Virus record (IMG/VR): IMGVR_UViG_3300026488_000018
Location: 25,721-89,720 of that record
DNA from: a virus
Direction: 5' to 3' (one strand)
DNA: 64,000 bases
Shown here: positions 1-8,794 of the stretch, in pieces
Numbering within the stretch: position 1 is the stretch's first letter
Layout: every line of letters starts with the position of its first letter
Made by a program: the position numbers and the translations under genes
The notes under the pieces: generated by a model
Seen by the model: only the letters and a program-made list of their open reading frames with translations
Databases searched by the model: none
What the model was told of the DNA's origin: nothing

Positions 1-2
1 GG

Positions 3-650
3 GTGATAGTGCAAGCAGTAATAGACGGGCTAAGAGAAAGAAGAGGAAAGTACATAGCGTCGAAGAAGATAACGCCGAGTGAATATGTTGATTCGCTGAT
101 TTGGGGGTATTATGCACTGAAATATGAAAGCCCGTACAGTGGAATAGCCGAACAACTGAAGCCGGAATTCAGGGAATTTAGACGGCATCTACCAGATTGG
201 ATGCTGTATTATTTTGGATGGAAGAAGGATTATGATTTGAGTGACTATGATACAGGAGATATTGTTGAGATTGCATTTAAGATTCTCACTGGATGGACAA
301 TGAGCAAGAATGTTATTAAAGGTGGAAAGTTGAGATATGGGCAGAGAATATATGTCGAGGAGGATTTCAGGAATATTTTCGAGATTTCGAAGTTTATGGT
401 TGAGGATACGATAAATGATTTTAACGATATCGACGATTTAAAACCAGCTATACAATGGTTGAACATACTTAGTTGGACGGAGTATTTTGTAAACGATGTT
501 AATGAAATATATGACCAACTAGTTTCAAAGCTGCACGGCACCGATGATTCATGGGTGAGAGTTACTTTGTTTGGTGATAAGAACAGGGCGGAGAATGTGT
601 TGTATAAGGATTATAAGGCATGGATTATTTGGAGGGGTGCGGTGAGATGA
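3..650 (+). CDS. Hypothetical protein, possibly 5' partial
   Basis: I do not recognise this 215-residue protein. It reads from a GTG at the very edge of the window with no visible ribosome-binding site, so the true start may lie upstream. It is soluble-looking, rich in Trp and Tyr, with no signal peptide or membrane segment. Its stop overlaps the helicase start in an ATGA arrangement, so the two are probably co-translated and may share a role in DNA metabolism; that is inference from position only. Confidence 0.7.
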   Translation: MIVQAVIDGLRERRGKYIASKKITPSEYVDSLIWGYYALKYESPYSGIAEQLKPEFREFRRHLPDWMLYYFGWKKDYDLSDYDTGDIVEIAFKILTGWTMSKNVIKGGKLRYGQRIYVEEDFRNIFEISKFMVEDTINDFNDIDDLKPAIQWLNILSWTEYFVNDVNEIYDQLVSKLHGTDDSWVRVTLFGDKNRAENVLYKDYKAWIIWRGAVR

Positions 651-2608
651 TTCCGGTTTCTAACCTTTCATTTTTTGTTGATGAGAGGATTGTTAAGATT
701 TTGGAGGATAACGGTTTTACGTATTTGTATAATTTTCAGTTCGAGGCAATAAAGAGAGGACTTGCGAATAATATTATCGTGAATATTCCAACTGGGGGCG
801 GAAAAACTCTTGTTGCCGAAGTTTTGATGATTGATTATTTGTTGAAAAATAAGGGAAAGAAAGTTGTGTATGTCGCACCGCTGAGGAGTTTAGTGCGTGA
901 GAAGTGGAATGATTTTAAGAAGTGGTATCCACTGGGAATTCGTGTTGGGATGGCGATGGGCGATTATTGGTTATCGGAAGGGTCGCTGAATAATAAGGAT
1001 ATCATTGTAACAACGTATCCGAAGTTTGTGTCATTAATTAATCACAGGGAGAGTTTTTTAGATAAAGTGGGGATGATTGTTATTGATGAGTTTCACACGA
1101 TGTCACCAGAAATAGAAATCATCGGTGCGTTTGCAAAGATGTATAATTGGCGTGTTGTCGCACTGAGTGCTACGGTCGGCAATATCGAACAGTTGGCGGA
1201 TTGGTTAGATGCTGTTATTTACAGGTCAGCAGACAGACCAATCAAACTTAGCGGCGGTATTGTTTTGAAGGGTAATATTATATGGATGGATGGAAGAGTG
1301 GAGAGAAAAGGAAGTAATTGGATTGATGTTGTTAAAGATTTTGTTTTAAATGGGTTGAGCGTTTTAGTTTTTACTAACGGGCGAAGAAAAGCTGAGAAGT
1401 ATGCTAAAATGATATCAATGGAATTACCGGTTATGAATGAGGATGTAGTTGTCCAGAATATAAGTGATTTTGTTGATATGGTTAGAAGAGGAGTTATGTT
1501 TCATCACGCTGGGTTAAATAACAAAGAGCGAAGTGAAGTTGAAGATTTATTTAGAAGCGGTATTTTGAGAGTATTGGTCGCGACGAAGACGCTTGCGATG
1601 GGCGTAAATCTCCCAGCCGACGTGGTATTGATTAAGGATGTTGTAACAATTGATGGGAAGAATGTTAAATATTTGGATGTGATGGATGTTTGGCAGATGC
1701 TTGGGCGCGCCGGGCGCAAAGGCAAAAGCAAGGTGGGCATTGGTTTGATATACGCAGGTAAAAAGAGTATGGTTTCAAAGTTGATAGATAGATATTTTGA
1801 GGGGAAAGTTGAAGATGCTAGGCCGAGTTTGTTTAAGATACTGTCTGATGCAGTTGTATCGTTTTTAGCATATAAAGGTAGAGCAACAATGGAGGATATT
1901 TTAGATTTTGTGGATTGTACTTATACAGGGAGTATTAATGATAACGTGTTATTAGTAGCAACAAGAGTTATTGATACTCTCCAGCGTGATAACATTATTC
2001 GTTTAGTTGGAGATTATTATGTGTTGACAGATGATGGTAAATTGTTAGCGAGACTATTTATTAGCAAGGAAACATTCGATAAGTTTAAGAATGCTCAGGT
2101 GAACGATATATTTGATGTGTTATGGAATGTAGTAAATGCGAAAGAGTTTAGTTTGCCGAAAGTTAGCAAAAATGAGTATGCGAAGTATGAGCATATTGGG
2201 TGGATTTATGGTTTCAATGTTTATAAGTTGGACGAGAGTACTTTGTCTGTTGCAAAGGCAATAGCAATTATAATGGATTGGATAGATGGGGCGGAATTGA
2301 GGGATATTGAGAAAAAGTATAAAGTGGGATATGGCGATTTGAAGATTATGTTGGAGACAGCGGAGTGGTTAAGTTACGCCATTTATAAGGTGAGGGAGTT
2401 TTACAAATTGGATGGTGTTGATATTTGCTCGGATATGGTTTGGATGGTTAAGTATGGCGTACCGAGGGAGTTGGTACCGTTTGTAAAGAGGAGAGGCATT
2501 GGCAGGAAGAGAGCATTTCAGTTATTTGAAATAGAGAAGGCGAAAAGAAACGAGAACAAGCACTCCCAACGCGGTATTATATCTTATTGGGTTATGGGTG
2601 GTGGATAA
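647..2608 (+). CDS. Hel308/Ski2-like superfamily 2 helicase
   Basis: A 653-residue SF2 helicase. Visible motifs are Walker A PTGGGKT at about residues 48-54, a DEFH Walker B variant at 147-150, SAT at about 173, ATKTLAMGVNLP in the second RecA domain, and MLGRAGRKG (motif VI) at about 351. The order and the GRAGR motif place it with archaeal Hel308 and Ski2 enzymes, which unwind branched DNA or RNA in the 3'-5' direction. The C-terminal winged-helix and ratchet region is present but divergent. I chose the ATG at 647, after a GGAGGGGTG site, over an upstream in-frame start because it forms an ATGA overlap with the preceding gene. Together with the RadA-like, XPF-like and Cas4-like genes it would suit viral recombination or fork restart. 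Confidence 0.85.
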   Translation: MIPVSNLSFFVDERIVKILEDNGFTYLYNFQFEAIKRGLANNIIVNIPTGGGKTLVAEVLMIDYLLKNKGKKVVYVAPLRSLVREKWNDFKKWYPLGIRVGMAMGDYWLSEGSLNNKDIIVTTYPKFVSLINHRESFLDKVGMIVIDEFHTMSPEIEIIGAFAKMYNWRVVALSATVGNIEQLADWLDAVIYRSADRPIKLSGGIVLKGNIIWMDGRVERKGSNWIDVVKDFVLNGLSVLVFTNGRRKAEKYAKMISMELPVMNEDVVVQNISDFVDMVRRGVMFHHAGLNNKERSEVEDLFRSGILRVLVATKTLAMGVNLPADVVLIKDVVTIDGKNVKYLDVMDVWQMLGRAGRKGKSKVGIGLIYAGKKSMVSKLIDRYFEGKVEDARPSLFKILSDAVVSFLAYKGRATMEDILDFVDCTYTGSINDNVLLVATRVIDTLQRDNIIRLVGDYYVLTDDGKLLARLFISKETFDKFKNAQVNDIFDVLWNVVNAKEFSLPKVSKNEYAKYEHIGWIYGFNVYKLDESTLSVAKAIAIIMDWIDGAELRDIEKKYKVGYGDLKIMLETAEWLSYAIYKVREFYKLDGVDICSDMVWMVKYGVPRELVPFVKRRGIGRKRAFQLFEIEKAKRNENKHSQRGIISYWVMGGG

Positions 2609-2609
2609 T

Positions 2610-3467
2610 ATGAAGTGTCCGTTATGTGGGGGAAGGGTATTCAAGTATGACGCGACACGGGATGAAGTTTATTGTGTTAATTGTGGATATGTTTTATCAA
2701 CATCAGAAAAAATGGAGTTTATAGCGGAAATGAGTCAGAAAACACGGCGAGCAGTTGAGCCCCCCGGAAGTGTATTTAACGGTAGCGGGCGATATCGAAG
2801 ATTAAGCAGGATTAATAACAAGAATGATTTGAGCACGTATCGGATTTTAGTTTTACAGAAAGTAAAAAACGTTGTTAGAAATCTTAGGTTACCAGATGTT
2901 GTTTATGAGTGGGTGGCAAGAGAACTGAAGTCTCATGATTGGAATTGGTATTCCGGTTTAGTAGCCGCATTGCTGTGGATAGGTGCATTTAAGCACGGGT
3001 ATTATATTGAAGTGTATAAGATTGCAGAAGAATTTGAAGTGAGCGTTAAATCGGTTAGAAAATGGTATAGGTTTTTATTGAATAATGGTTATGATATGGT
3101 GATGGCAACAAGTTCTAAAATTTTGGAGAATAGGCTGAGAAACGGGGATGAAAGTTATTGTGTGAGATGTTGTGTGAGGAAGATGTATAGTATGTTGGGG
3201 GATATGGCCATATCAAAAGGCCTATCACCAGGATTATATATCGACAGTCTGTTTTTGTTATGCAAACTGTATTGTGATACGGAAGGGAGATATACCAGGT
3301 TGTATATTGATAATAGGCATAATATTTCGAGTTATAGAACGAGTGTTAAGAGGGTTTTTGATAAATTGGGTTTGGATAGCACCAGACTTAGTGTTAAAAA
3401 TGTAAAAAGTGAAATGGAAAGGTTATTGGGGGGTGTATGTCGTGACAGCGGTGATGAATCCGGCTGA
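2610..3467 (+). CDS. TFB/TFIIB-like transcription factor
   Basis: A 285-residue protein with the TFB layout. It has an N-terminal zinc ribbon (C3-P-L-C6 and C22-V-N-C25), then a linker containing RRAVEPPGS in the B-reader/linker position, then two helical segments (about 85-165 and 170-265) that read as cyclin-like repeats. TFB recruits RNA polymerase to TATA/BRE promoters. A virus-encoded version could redirect host polymerase to viral promoters such as the repeated ones in the right arm. A second Cys cluster (YCVRCC) near residue 190 is unusual. The ATG at 2610 follows GGGTGGTGG; an upstream in-frame GTG at 2598 is less likely. The cyclin repeats are divergent, so a TFB-related regulator rather than a true initiation factor is possible. 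Confidence 0.7.
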   Translation: MKCPLCGGRVFKYDATRDEVYCVNCGYVLSTSEKMEFIAEMSQKTRRAVEPPGSVFNGSGRYRRLSRINNKNDLSTYRILVLQKVKNVVRNLRLPDVVYEWVARELKSHDWNWYSGLVAALLWIGAFKHGYYIEVYKIAEEFEVSVKSVRKWYRFLLNNGYDMVMATSSKILENRLRNGDESYCVRCCVRKMYSMLGDMAISKGLSPGLYIDSLFLLCKLYCDTEGRYTRLYIDNRHNISSYRTSVKRVFDKLGLDSTRLSVKNVKSEMERLLGGVCRDSGDESG

Positions 3468-3927
3468 ATGGGAAGAGAGGGTTATTGTTAAGAGAAGTGA
3501 AAATACCAAAAGAGCGCAGAATGGTGTTGATTTGACTGTTTATAAAATAATGAGGCACAAGAGCCCAGCGTATTTGTATGAGGATAAATCGAAGATAGTT
3601 CATTCGGAAAAGGAAGAGGTTAAGCCAGATGAAAGCGGAATGATTTATCTTGAGCCGGGTGTATATGAAATTTGGTTCGGTGAAGTTGTTGAAATTCCCC
3701 CGGGTGCAAGCGGTTTCATTCTTCAGAGGAGCACGCTGAGTAGGAATGGGGTATTTATTCGGAGTGCATGGTATGATAGCGGGTTTAGAGGAAGAGCTGA
3801 GGCACTCATGATTGTCGGAAATCCGGTTTATATTGAGCTGGGGATGAGGGTAGCGCAGTTGATTTTGTTTGAGAGTGATGAGGCTGAGCTTTACAACGGA
3901 ACGTACAAGGACCAGGACGTGGATTGA
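3442..3927 (+). CDS. dUTPase / dCTP deaminase family protein
   Basis: A 161-residue all-beta nucleotide hydrolase of the dUTPase-Dcd family. It carries RSTLSRNGVF (phosphate-binding motif), a DSGFRGRAEA motif matching the family's D-x-G-Y/F-x-G, and RVAQLILF near the end. Members hydrolyse dUTP or deaminate dCTP, supplying dUMP for dTTP synthesis and keeping uracil out of DNA, which matters at high temperature. I chose the GTG at 3442, eight bases after a GGGGGGTG site; an upstream in-frame GTG at 3409 has no such site. The gene overlaps the 3' end of the TFB-like gene. Whether it is monofunctional or bifunctional cannot be told by eye. Confidence 0.8.
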   Translation: MTAVMNPAEWEERVIVKRSENTKRAQNGVDLTVYKIMRHKSPAYLYEDKSKIVHSEKEEVKPDESGMIYLEPGVYEIWFGEVVEIPPGASGFILQRSTLSRNGVFIRSAWYDSGFRGRAEALMIVGNPVYIELGMRVAQLILFESDEAELYNGTYKDQDVD

Positions 3928-3963
3928 TTTTTAAACTTTTCTTTGCAATTTTTTATGGAGGTG
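3928..3963 (+). promoter_or_regulatory. Promoter and RBS for the 3969 gene
   Basis: A TTTTTAAAC TATA-like box lies right after the dUTPase stop, followed by a T-rich stretch and a GGAGGTG ribosome-binding site at 3957-3963. The layout resembles the box upstream of 34095. Confidence 0.5.
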
Positions 3964-3968
3964 TTTCT

Positions 3969-4244
3969 GTGGAATATTACGAGAATGAAATAATAGTTGG
4001 CTATTTTAACGTCGGCAAACCACTGATAATCACCCGAGTATTGAATACAGACGGTGAAGTTATAGACGGTTTTTTTAGGTTTTATTTAGATGGAGACGTT
4101 ATTTTTGAGATGGATGTTGGCGATGTGGTTTTGATGAGTGATATTTTGAGGGATAACGCAAAAGACTTGTACACAGAGATGATTAACGGTGCGGTGTCTC
4201 TTTCACAGGATAACGGTTTGAAGGATGATAATATGTATAGGTGA
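3969..4244 (+). CDS. Hypothetical protein
   Basis: I do not recognise this 91-residue acidic protein. It starts at a GTG five bases after a GGAGGTG site. Alternating short hydrophobic strands (EIIVGYF, PLIITRVL, VIFEMDVGDVVLM) suggest a small beta-rich fold. It lies between nucleotide-metabolism genes and the portal-proximal ADP-ribosyltransferase candidate and has its own TATA-like box. Confidence 0.65.
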   Translation: MEYYENEIIVGYFNVGKPLIITRVLNTDGEVIDGFFRFYLDGDVIFEMDVGDVVLMSDILRDNAKDLYTEMINGAVSLSQDNGLKDDNMYR

Positions 4245-4249
4245 TAGTG

Positions 4250-6430
4250 ATGAGCCGAAATAAAGAAAGTGCTAGCGCCGCTGATGCGAATGCAATTTTG
4301 GCGAAATATAAAATATCTGTTACCGAGTGTGATGATGTCCCCGCCGAAGAGAGGGTTTATTTAAGTGCTGTTGATTTGGAGAGATGGGTTAGAAGATATG
4401 GCGCAACCGGGTTATGCAGGGGTCCAAGAGGCGGTATTTTTGTTAGGCTTAGTGATTATAAAAAATTGGGTGGGGCGTTACAATCTAGTGGGGAAATCGA
4501 TGAAGATGTTGCACTGAAGAGGTTAGAGAAGAAAAAAGTTAAAGTGGAATTTATCGAAAGTGGTAAATATGATGCAGAAGTTTATGATATTTTGGGTCAG
4601 AATTATATTGTAGCAAAGAATTTTGACATATTTAGTAATGTAATGCAGAAGAAATATTCTGGAAATGGGAAGGAAATAGCTGCAGCAATGCTGAGAGATA
4701 TGATTAATAGGTTGTACGGAATGTCTGAAGGCGATATGTTTTTAAGTCAGGATTACAGTAACGTTGATATTAGAAATATACACCTGATTGAGAATGGAGT
4801 AAAGAGTTTTTACGGGCTGATGATTTTGTCGATGCCGGACGAACTGTTTAATATAATGTGTAAATATGCAAAGACATTAAAAGATAATGGCAGTGTATCT
4901 GCTTCAGTCTTTACTAGAGATGAACAAGAGTATTTGTACAGCATATTTAATGTGAAAAATTGGCAACTAATAGATTTTTCATTGAAGAAGTTTTTGTTTA
5001 CAGGTTATAGTGCGTTTAGTAGATGTGATGATGTGAGTAATATTAGGAGTAATTTGGGTGATGATGTCTGGGATGTTTTGAGTGGATTGAAAAGTGTTAT
5101 GGATATAATAAAGGATGATTCCTTTAGTTTGTACAATTTTGGGTTTTTCTTATCGAAGTTTGTAATGGTTAGAAAAAGTAAAGGGAAAACAACAACAATT
5201 TTGAAGACTGATAACATAGGGAATGTTTGGGAAGATTTTTTCAAGTTTAAAAAGAAAGGATTTCTATTGGTTCGTGTTGGAGATGATTTGAAGAATGCTG
5301 TTGATGGTGATAAAACGTTTGTAGAGACTATAGTTAAACCAAGTTTTGTGATATACGGAATTTTGAGAGGCGCAGGCGTTAGTAGTAAATCAGCATGGGC
5401 AGTTTCGAAAGGCGTTAGTGTTATGGCACAGCGAACATACGGCAATTTTAACGGGATTGCACCATATTTGGATTGGTATTTGCAGAAGTTTGTGACAGGG
5501 AACGGACGACCAGTGAGAGTTCCAAATAAGTTTTCTCCAGGGATTGGGAAACTTATAAAGGCGTTGGATAATTTTGTAACCCCGATGGATTTGGGTATTT
5601 ATTTGAACTTTGTGAGAAATTATGTAAAAGAGAGGCACGGTGAACAGGTTGAAGTATATAGGAATTTAAATTTGTTTGAGGGAAGTATATTTTTAGCAAA
5701 CAATATCGCCAAAGTAGCCGACAGAGTATTGTTTAAGGATGAAAAGAGAGGGGAGAAGTATTTGAATGCATTGATGAAAGACGGTAATGTTATCAAAGGT
5801 TATACGTTGTCGACGAGTGTTAATAGAAATGATGTTGAAAAGTTTTTGCAGAGGGGATGGACGAGCGGCGTGTTGGCGAAGGCAACTATAAAGAGTGACA
5901 GCGTTGTTGGCGGGTATTTTGTTGCGGGTGGAGGTTATGTGGATGATTCAGAATTGACAGTTGAAGTTTCACATGATGGAATTAAGTTTGAGACAGTTAC
6001 GATTATACCAAAGAGACCATTGGAAAGGGGCGTATTAAGTCTGGCAGGAAAGGCGGAGAAACCTGAATTGGGCGATTATGTTAGAGATTTTATGAACTCA
6101 CTAATATTAGGGATATCACAGGTATCATATGGAAATGCAGATTATGATGAGTATATTGACGCTATATTAGGGGGACTATATGTTTATCATAAGGTGGGTG
6201 AAAAGCTGTATGGGAATGAATTTATTGAGAAAATAAAGAATGAACATCTGTGGAATAGGGTATTTGAGGCAACTATTATCGGGATTGGTGGTAACAGAAC
6301 GATAATTCCAAGCGGGAGCAAAGGTAAATACAGACCATTAAGTGTTTTAAAGTGGAAAGATAAGTTGGTGAGATTTTATAAGGATATAGGTTTGAACGAT
6401 GTCGCAGATATAATAGAGAAGGTGGTCTGA
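4250..6430 (+). CDS. Portal-proximal protein with putative ADP-ribosyltransferase domain
   Basis: A 726-residue protein with two recognisable parts. Residues about 30-72 hold a module (PAEERVYL ... RRYGATG ... GPRGGIFV) that recurs twice in the kinase-like protein at 35280. The C-terminal third matches an R-S-E ADP-ribosyltransferase layout: VYRNL with R471, a strand GYTLSTS with S521-T-S523, then KFETVTIIPK with E581. Head-morphogenesis proteins fused to ADP-ribosyltransferases are known next to phage portals, and this gene lies just upstream of the portal, so it may be packaged and injected. The canonical ExE is reduced to one Glu (K-F-E), so activity is uncertain. The ATG at 4250 follows AGGTGAT. 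Confidence 0.55.
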   Translation: MSRNKESASAADANAILAKYKISVTECDDVPAEERVYLSAVDLERWVRRYGATGLCRGPRGGIFVRLSDYKKLGGALQSSGEIDEDVALKRLEKKKVKVEFIESGKYDAEVYDILGQNYIVAKNFDIFSNVMQKKYSGNGKEIAAAMLRDMINRLYGMSEGDMFLSQDYSNVDIRNIHLIENGVKSFYGLMILSMPDELFNIMCKYAKTLKDNGSVSASVFTRDEQEYLYSIFNVKNWQLIDFSLKKFLFTGYSAFSRCDDVSNIRSNLGDDVWDVLSGLKSVMDIIKDDSFSLYNFGFFLSKFVMVRKSKGKTTTILKTDNIGNVWEDFFKFKKKGFLLVRVGDDLKNAVDGDKTFVETIVKPSFVIYGILRGAGVSSKSAWAVSKGVSVMAQRTYGNFNGIAPYLDWYLQKFVTGNGRPVRVPNKFSPGIGKLIKALDNFVTPMDLGIYLNFVRNYVKERHGEQVEVYRNLNLFEGSIFLANNIAKVADRVLFKDEKRGEKYLNALMKDGNVIKGYTLSTSVNRNDVEKFLQRGWTSGVLAKATIKSDSVVGGYFVAGGGYVDDSELTVEVSHDGIKFETVTIIPKRPLERGVLSLAGKAEKPELGDYVRDFMNSLILGISQVSYGNADYDEYIDAILGGLYVYHKVGEKLYGNEFIEKIKNEHLWNRVFEATIIGIGGNRTIIPSGSKGKYRPLSVLKWKDKLVRFYKDIGLNDVADIIEKVV

Positions 6431-6431
6431 A

Positions 6432-6689
6432 ATGTATAGCGACACGTATTTATACCCAATAGGTGATGATGATTGGGTTTTTAGTAAAATTACGAACGCG
6501 TTGGATATTAGTATTGTTGATAGAGAGGAGTTTAGAGTGTTTGAAGTTGATGAGTTAATTTTAACGGAGTTGATATATTTGAATCCGTTAATACCAGTGT
6601 TTACAGATGGGCGCGGGTATTATGTCGTTGCTAAAAAGGGCAGTGAAGAAGAAAAAATGTTGGAGGTGTTGATTAATGGGGTTGTTTGA
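6432..6689 (+). CDS. Hypothetical protein upstream of portal
   Basis: An 85-residue acidic protein that I do not recognise. It begins with the ATG directly after the previous gene and a GAAGGTGG site, and its 3' end overlaps the portal start by 14 bases. That tight coupling suggests a head-assembly role, perhaps binding the portal; this is inference. No membrane segment or motif is visible. Confidence 0.7.
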   Translation: MYSDTYLYPIGDDDWVFSKITNALDISIVDREEFRVFEVDELILTELIYLNPLIPVFTDGRGYYVVAKKGSEEEKMLEVLINGVV

Positions 6690-8751
6690 TTTCTTTTTGA
6701 ATAGGCGTGAGATTAAGAAAAACGGTGATGAACCGGAGGTGGAAATAGAATTTGCGAAGGATGGAACATTTAATGCATTAATGTATGCAGGAACAGATAA
6801 TTTGTTTGATATAAAGGGTCCACTCGATTTTAGGGGGATAAATAAGAGTGCTGTTCAGGCGGGCGTAAGCGGGTTAGCGTTAGTCCCAATTTTACCGTTT
6901 AGTTACGAGTATGTAGAAAGCCTTTATTACAATAGCGATATACTGAGAACGGTTATAACGGTATTGTTGAATGAGACGTTCGGGAATGGGTTGAGTGTTA
7001 AACCGAAGTTTACGAAGAAGTGTTTGGTATGCGGTGCAACGTATGATGAGGATGTCGATGTGTGTGAGGCTTGTGGGTCACATAGATTGGTGGGCCCCAA
7101 TGAGAATGAACGGAAAATTTTAGAGAAGTTCATAGAAAAGGCGAATATTAATAATCAACCCTTGATTGATGTGCTGAGGGATTTAGACCACAATTTGAAT
7201 GTATTTGATAACGCGTATTTGATTGTTAGAAAGAAATACGAGTATAATGACAATGGTGATTTGATAGCAGAAAAACCACTTGAGATATACAGCGGTGACC
7301 CGAAGCGTATTTATTTGGTTATGAGTAGTGATGGTCGTCCGGGTCTTACGCGCGATGGTAAGAATATGGTTTTTGTCTGTCCTGAGCACAGAGATGAGCC
7401 AGTATTGGTTCCAGTAGAGAAGTTATTGGAAGACCCTGATTATATTCCAAGGTGTCCGAAGTGCGGGCGGAAGATGCATAAGGCTGTAGCAGTTTATGAT
7501 GTAGGAGGAAGCAAGTATTTTTTTATTGATGGTGAAATTCTTCATTTGAAGAAGTTTACGCCCGGTATTGGATACGGGTACCCGCCGATAATTACACTGT
7601 TGAAGAAATTGCTTATATTGATTAAGCAGGATTCGTTTATTTTAATGGCTTATCATATGCAGAGACCGCCGCGCGGGCTCCTTGTGTTGAGAGCAGATAG
7701 GAATGCTGTTGCTAAGGCATTTATGACTGCGCGCAGTGAGGCTTATAAGAACCCATGGAATATTGTGCCGTTGGTTATTTCAGGCCCGGAGAAGGTTGTT
7801 GGGAAACGTGTAGTTGAGTGGCTTGATTTGAGTTATAAACCAGATGAAGTGACATTTACCGCGTATCGCAATGAGGTAAGACGCGTTGTTGCAAGTATGT
7901 GGCAAATTAGCCCAATTTTCCAGGGTGAGGTTAATACTGGTATTTCTAATGAGGGGTTACAAGTTACGATAACAAATAGAGCGATTATGCGTGAACAGGC
8001 TTTGATAAATAATGTGTTGAAGTGGCTGGTTAAGCAGTTGAAGGTTAATGATTGGGTTATAGAGTTAAATCCCAATGAGCCAATGGATATTTCACGCAAG
8101 CTCGACAGAATACGCCGCCGTATTGATATAGTAAAGGAGCTGGAAGAGCTCGGGTATGAAGTTGAGTTAATCCCAACGGGTGTTGACGGTATTGACTTTA
8201 AGTTCGATGGGAAGATTGAACCAAGTAAGAGGTTGAAGAGAGCGATTGAATTGTATGCAAAGAGGAAGGGGTATAGGATTAATGTTGATGATTTTATTGA
8301 AGTAATTGATGTTCTGCCGAAGGTAGGTTTAACGTTTGAGTCGTTTAAGAGGTTAATGTTGCTTGCTGAGTTGGTTGGCGGGGTTGAGAACATTATTAGA
8401 AATGTTGAGCAGGTGTTGAATATTCCACCGCTTGAGCAGATTTTGTATAGGATAAAGTATCCAGACGCTGCGAGTAATTACGAGCAGGGTGGTGTACAGA
8501 TGCTGCAAGATAACCAACAAGAAGTATTATCCCAGGAGCAGGGTATTGAAGAGAACAATGAAGGGGGTTCGTTAACGTTTGAGGATTGGCTAAATGAATT
8601 ATTAAATGAAAGTGACGAAGTAGAAGGACAGCCAGCAGAGAGCGGTGTTAAAATGTTTAATTCAGAGGAGGGTGAGAAGTTTGAGGGGCAACCTGAGATG
8701 AATAGAAAGGAGATGCCCGGTATGGAGCATCTATACGAGAGAAGAGAGTGA
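6676..8751 (+). CDS. Portal protein with zinc-binding inserts
   Basis: A 691-residue portal protein, forming the dodecameric DNA channel at the capsid vertex. The core carries phage portal features: early helices after PYSY-like segments, RPPRGLLVLRAD, then a helical stretch with MWQISPIFQGE and GLQVTITNRAIMREQA before the wing/crown region. Two Cys-rich insertions are unusual: CLVC ... CEAC at about 116-135 and CPEH ... CPKC at about 235-262, both readable as zinc ribbons. The C-terminal about 90 residues are acidic and glutamine-rich. It directly precedes the prohead protease gene, the normal portal-protease order. The zinc ribbons probably stabilise a loop at high temperature, which is inference. 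Confidence 0.85.
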   Translation: MGLFDFFLNRREIKKNGDEPEVEIEFAKDGTFNALMYAGTDNLFDIKGPLDFRGINKSAVQAGVSGLALVPILPFSYEYVESLYYNSDILRTVITVLLNETFGNGLSVKPKFTKKCLVCGATYDEDVDVCEACGSHRLVGPNENERKILEKFIEKANINNQPLIDVLRDLDHNLNVFDNAYLIVRKKYEYNDNGDLIAEKPLEIYSGDPKRIYLVMSSDGRPGLTRDGKNMVFVCPEHRDEPVLVPVEKLLEDPDYIPRCPKCGRKMHKAVAVYDVGGSKYFFIDGEILHLKKFTPGIGYGYPPIITLLKKLLILIKQDSFILMAYHMQRPPRGLLVLRADRNAVAKAFMTARSEAYKNPWNIVPLVISGPEKVVGKRVVEWLDLSYKPDEVTFTAYRNEVRRVVASMWQISPIFQGEVNTGISNEGLQVTITNRAIMREQALINNVLKWLVKQLKVNDWVIELNPNEPMDISRKLDRIRRRIDIVKELEELGYEVELIPTGVDGIDFKFDGKIEPSKRLKRAIELYAKRKGYRINVDDFIEVIDVLPKVGLTFESFKRLMLLAELVGGVENIIRNVEQVLNIPPLEQILYRIKYPDAASNYEQGGVQMLQDNQQEVLSQEQGIEENNEGGSLTFEDWLNELLNESDEVEGQPAESGVKMFNSEEGEKFEGQPEMNRKEMPGMEHLYERRE

Positions 8752-8752
8752 G

Positions 8753-8789
8753 GTTTTTATATTTTCTTTTTGAAATAATGTTGGTGGTG
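8753..8789 (+). promoter_or_regulatory. Promoter and RBS for protease gene
   Basis: A TTTTTATATTTT box follows the portal stop, then a GGTGGTGAT ribosome-binding site four bases before the ATG at 8795. Confidence 0.45.
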
Positions 8790-8794
8790 ATATA

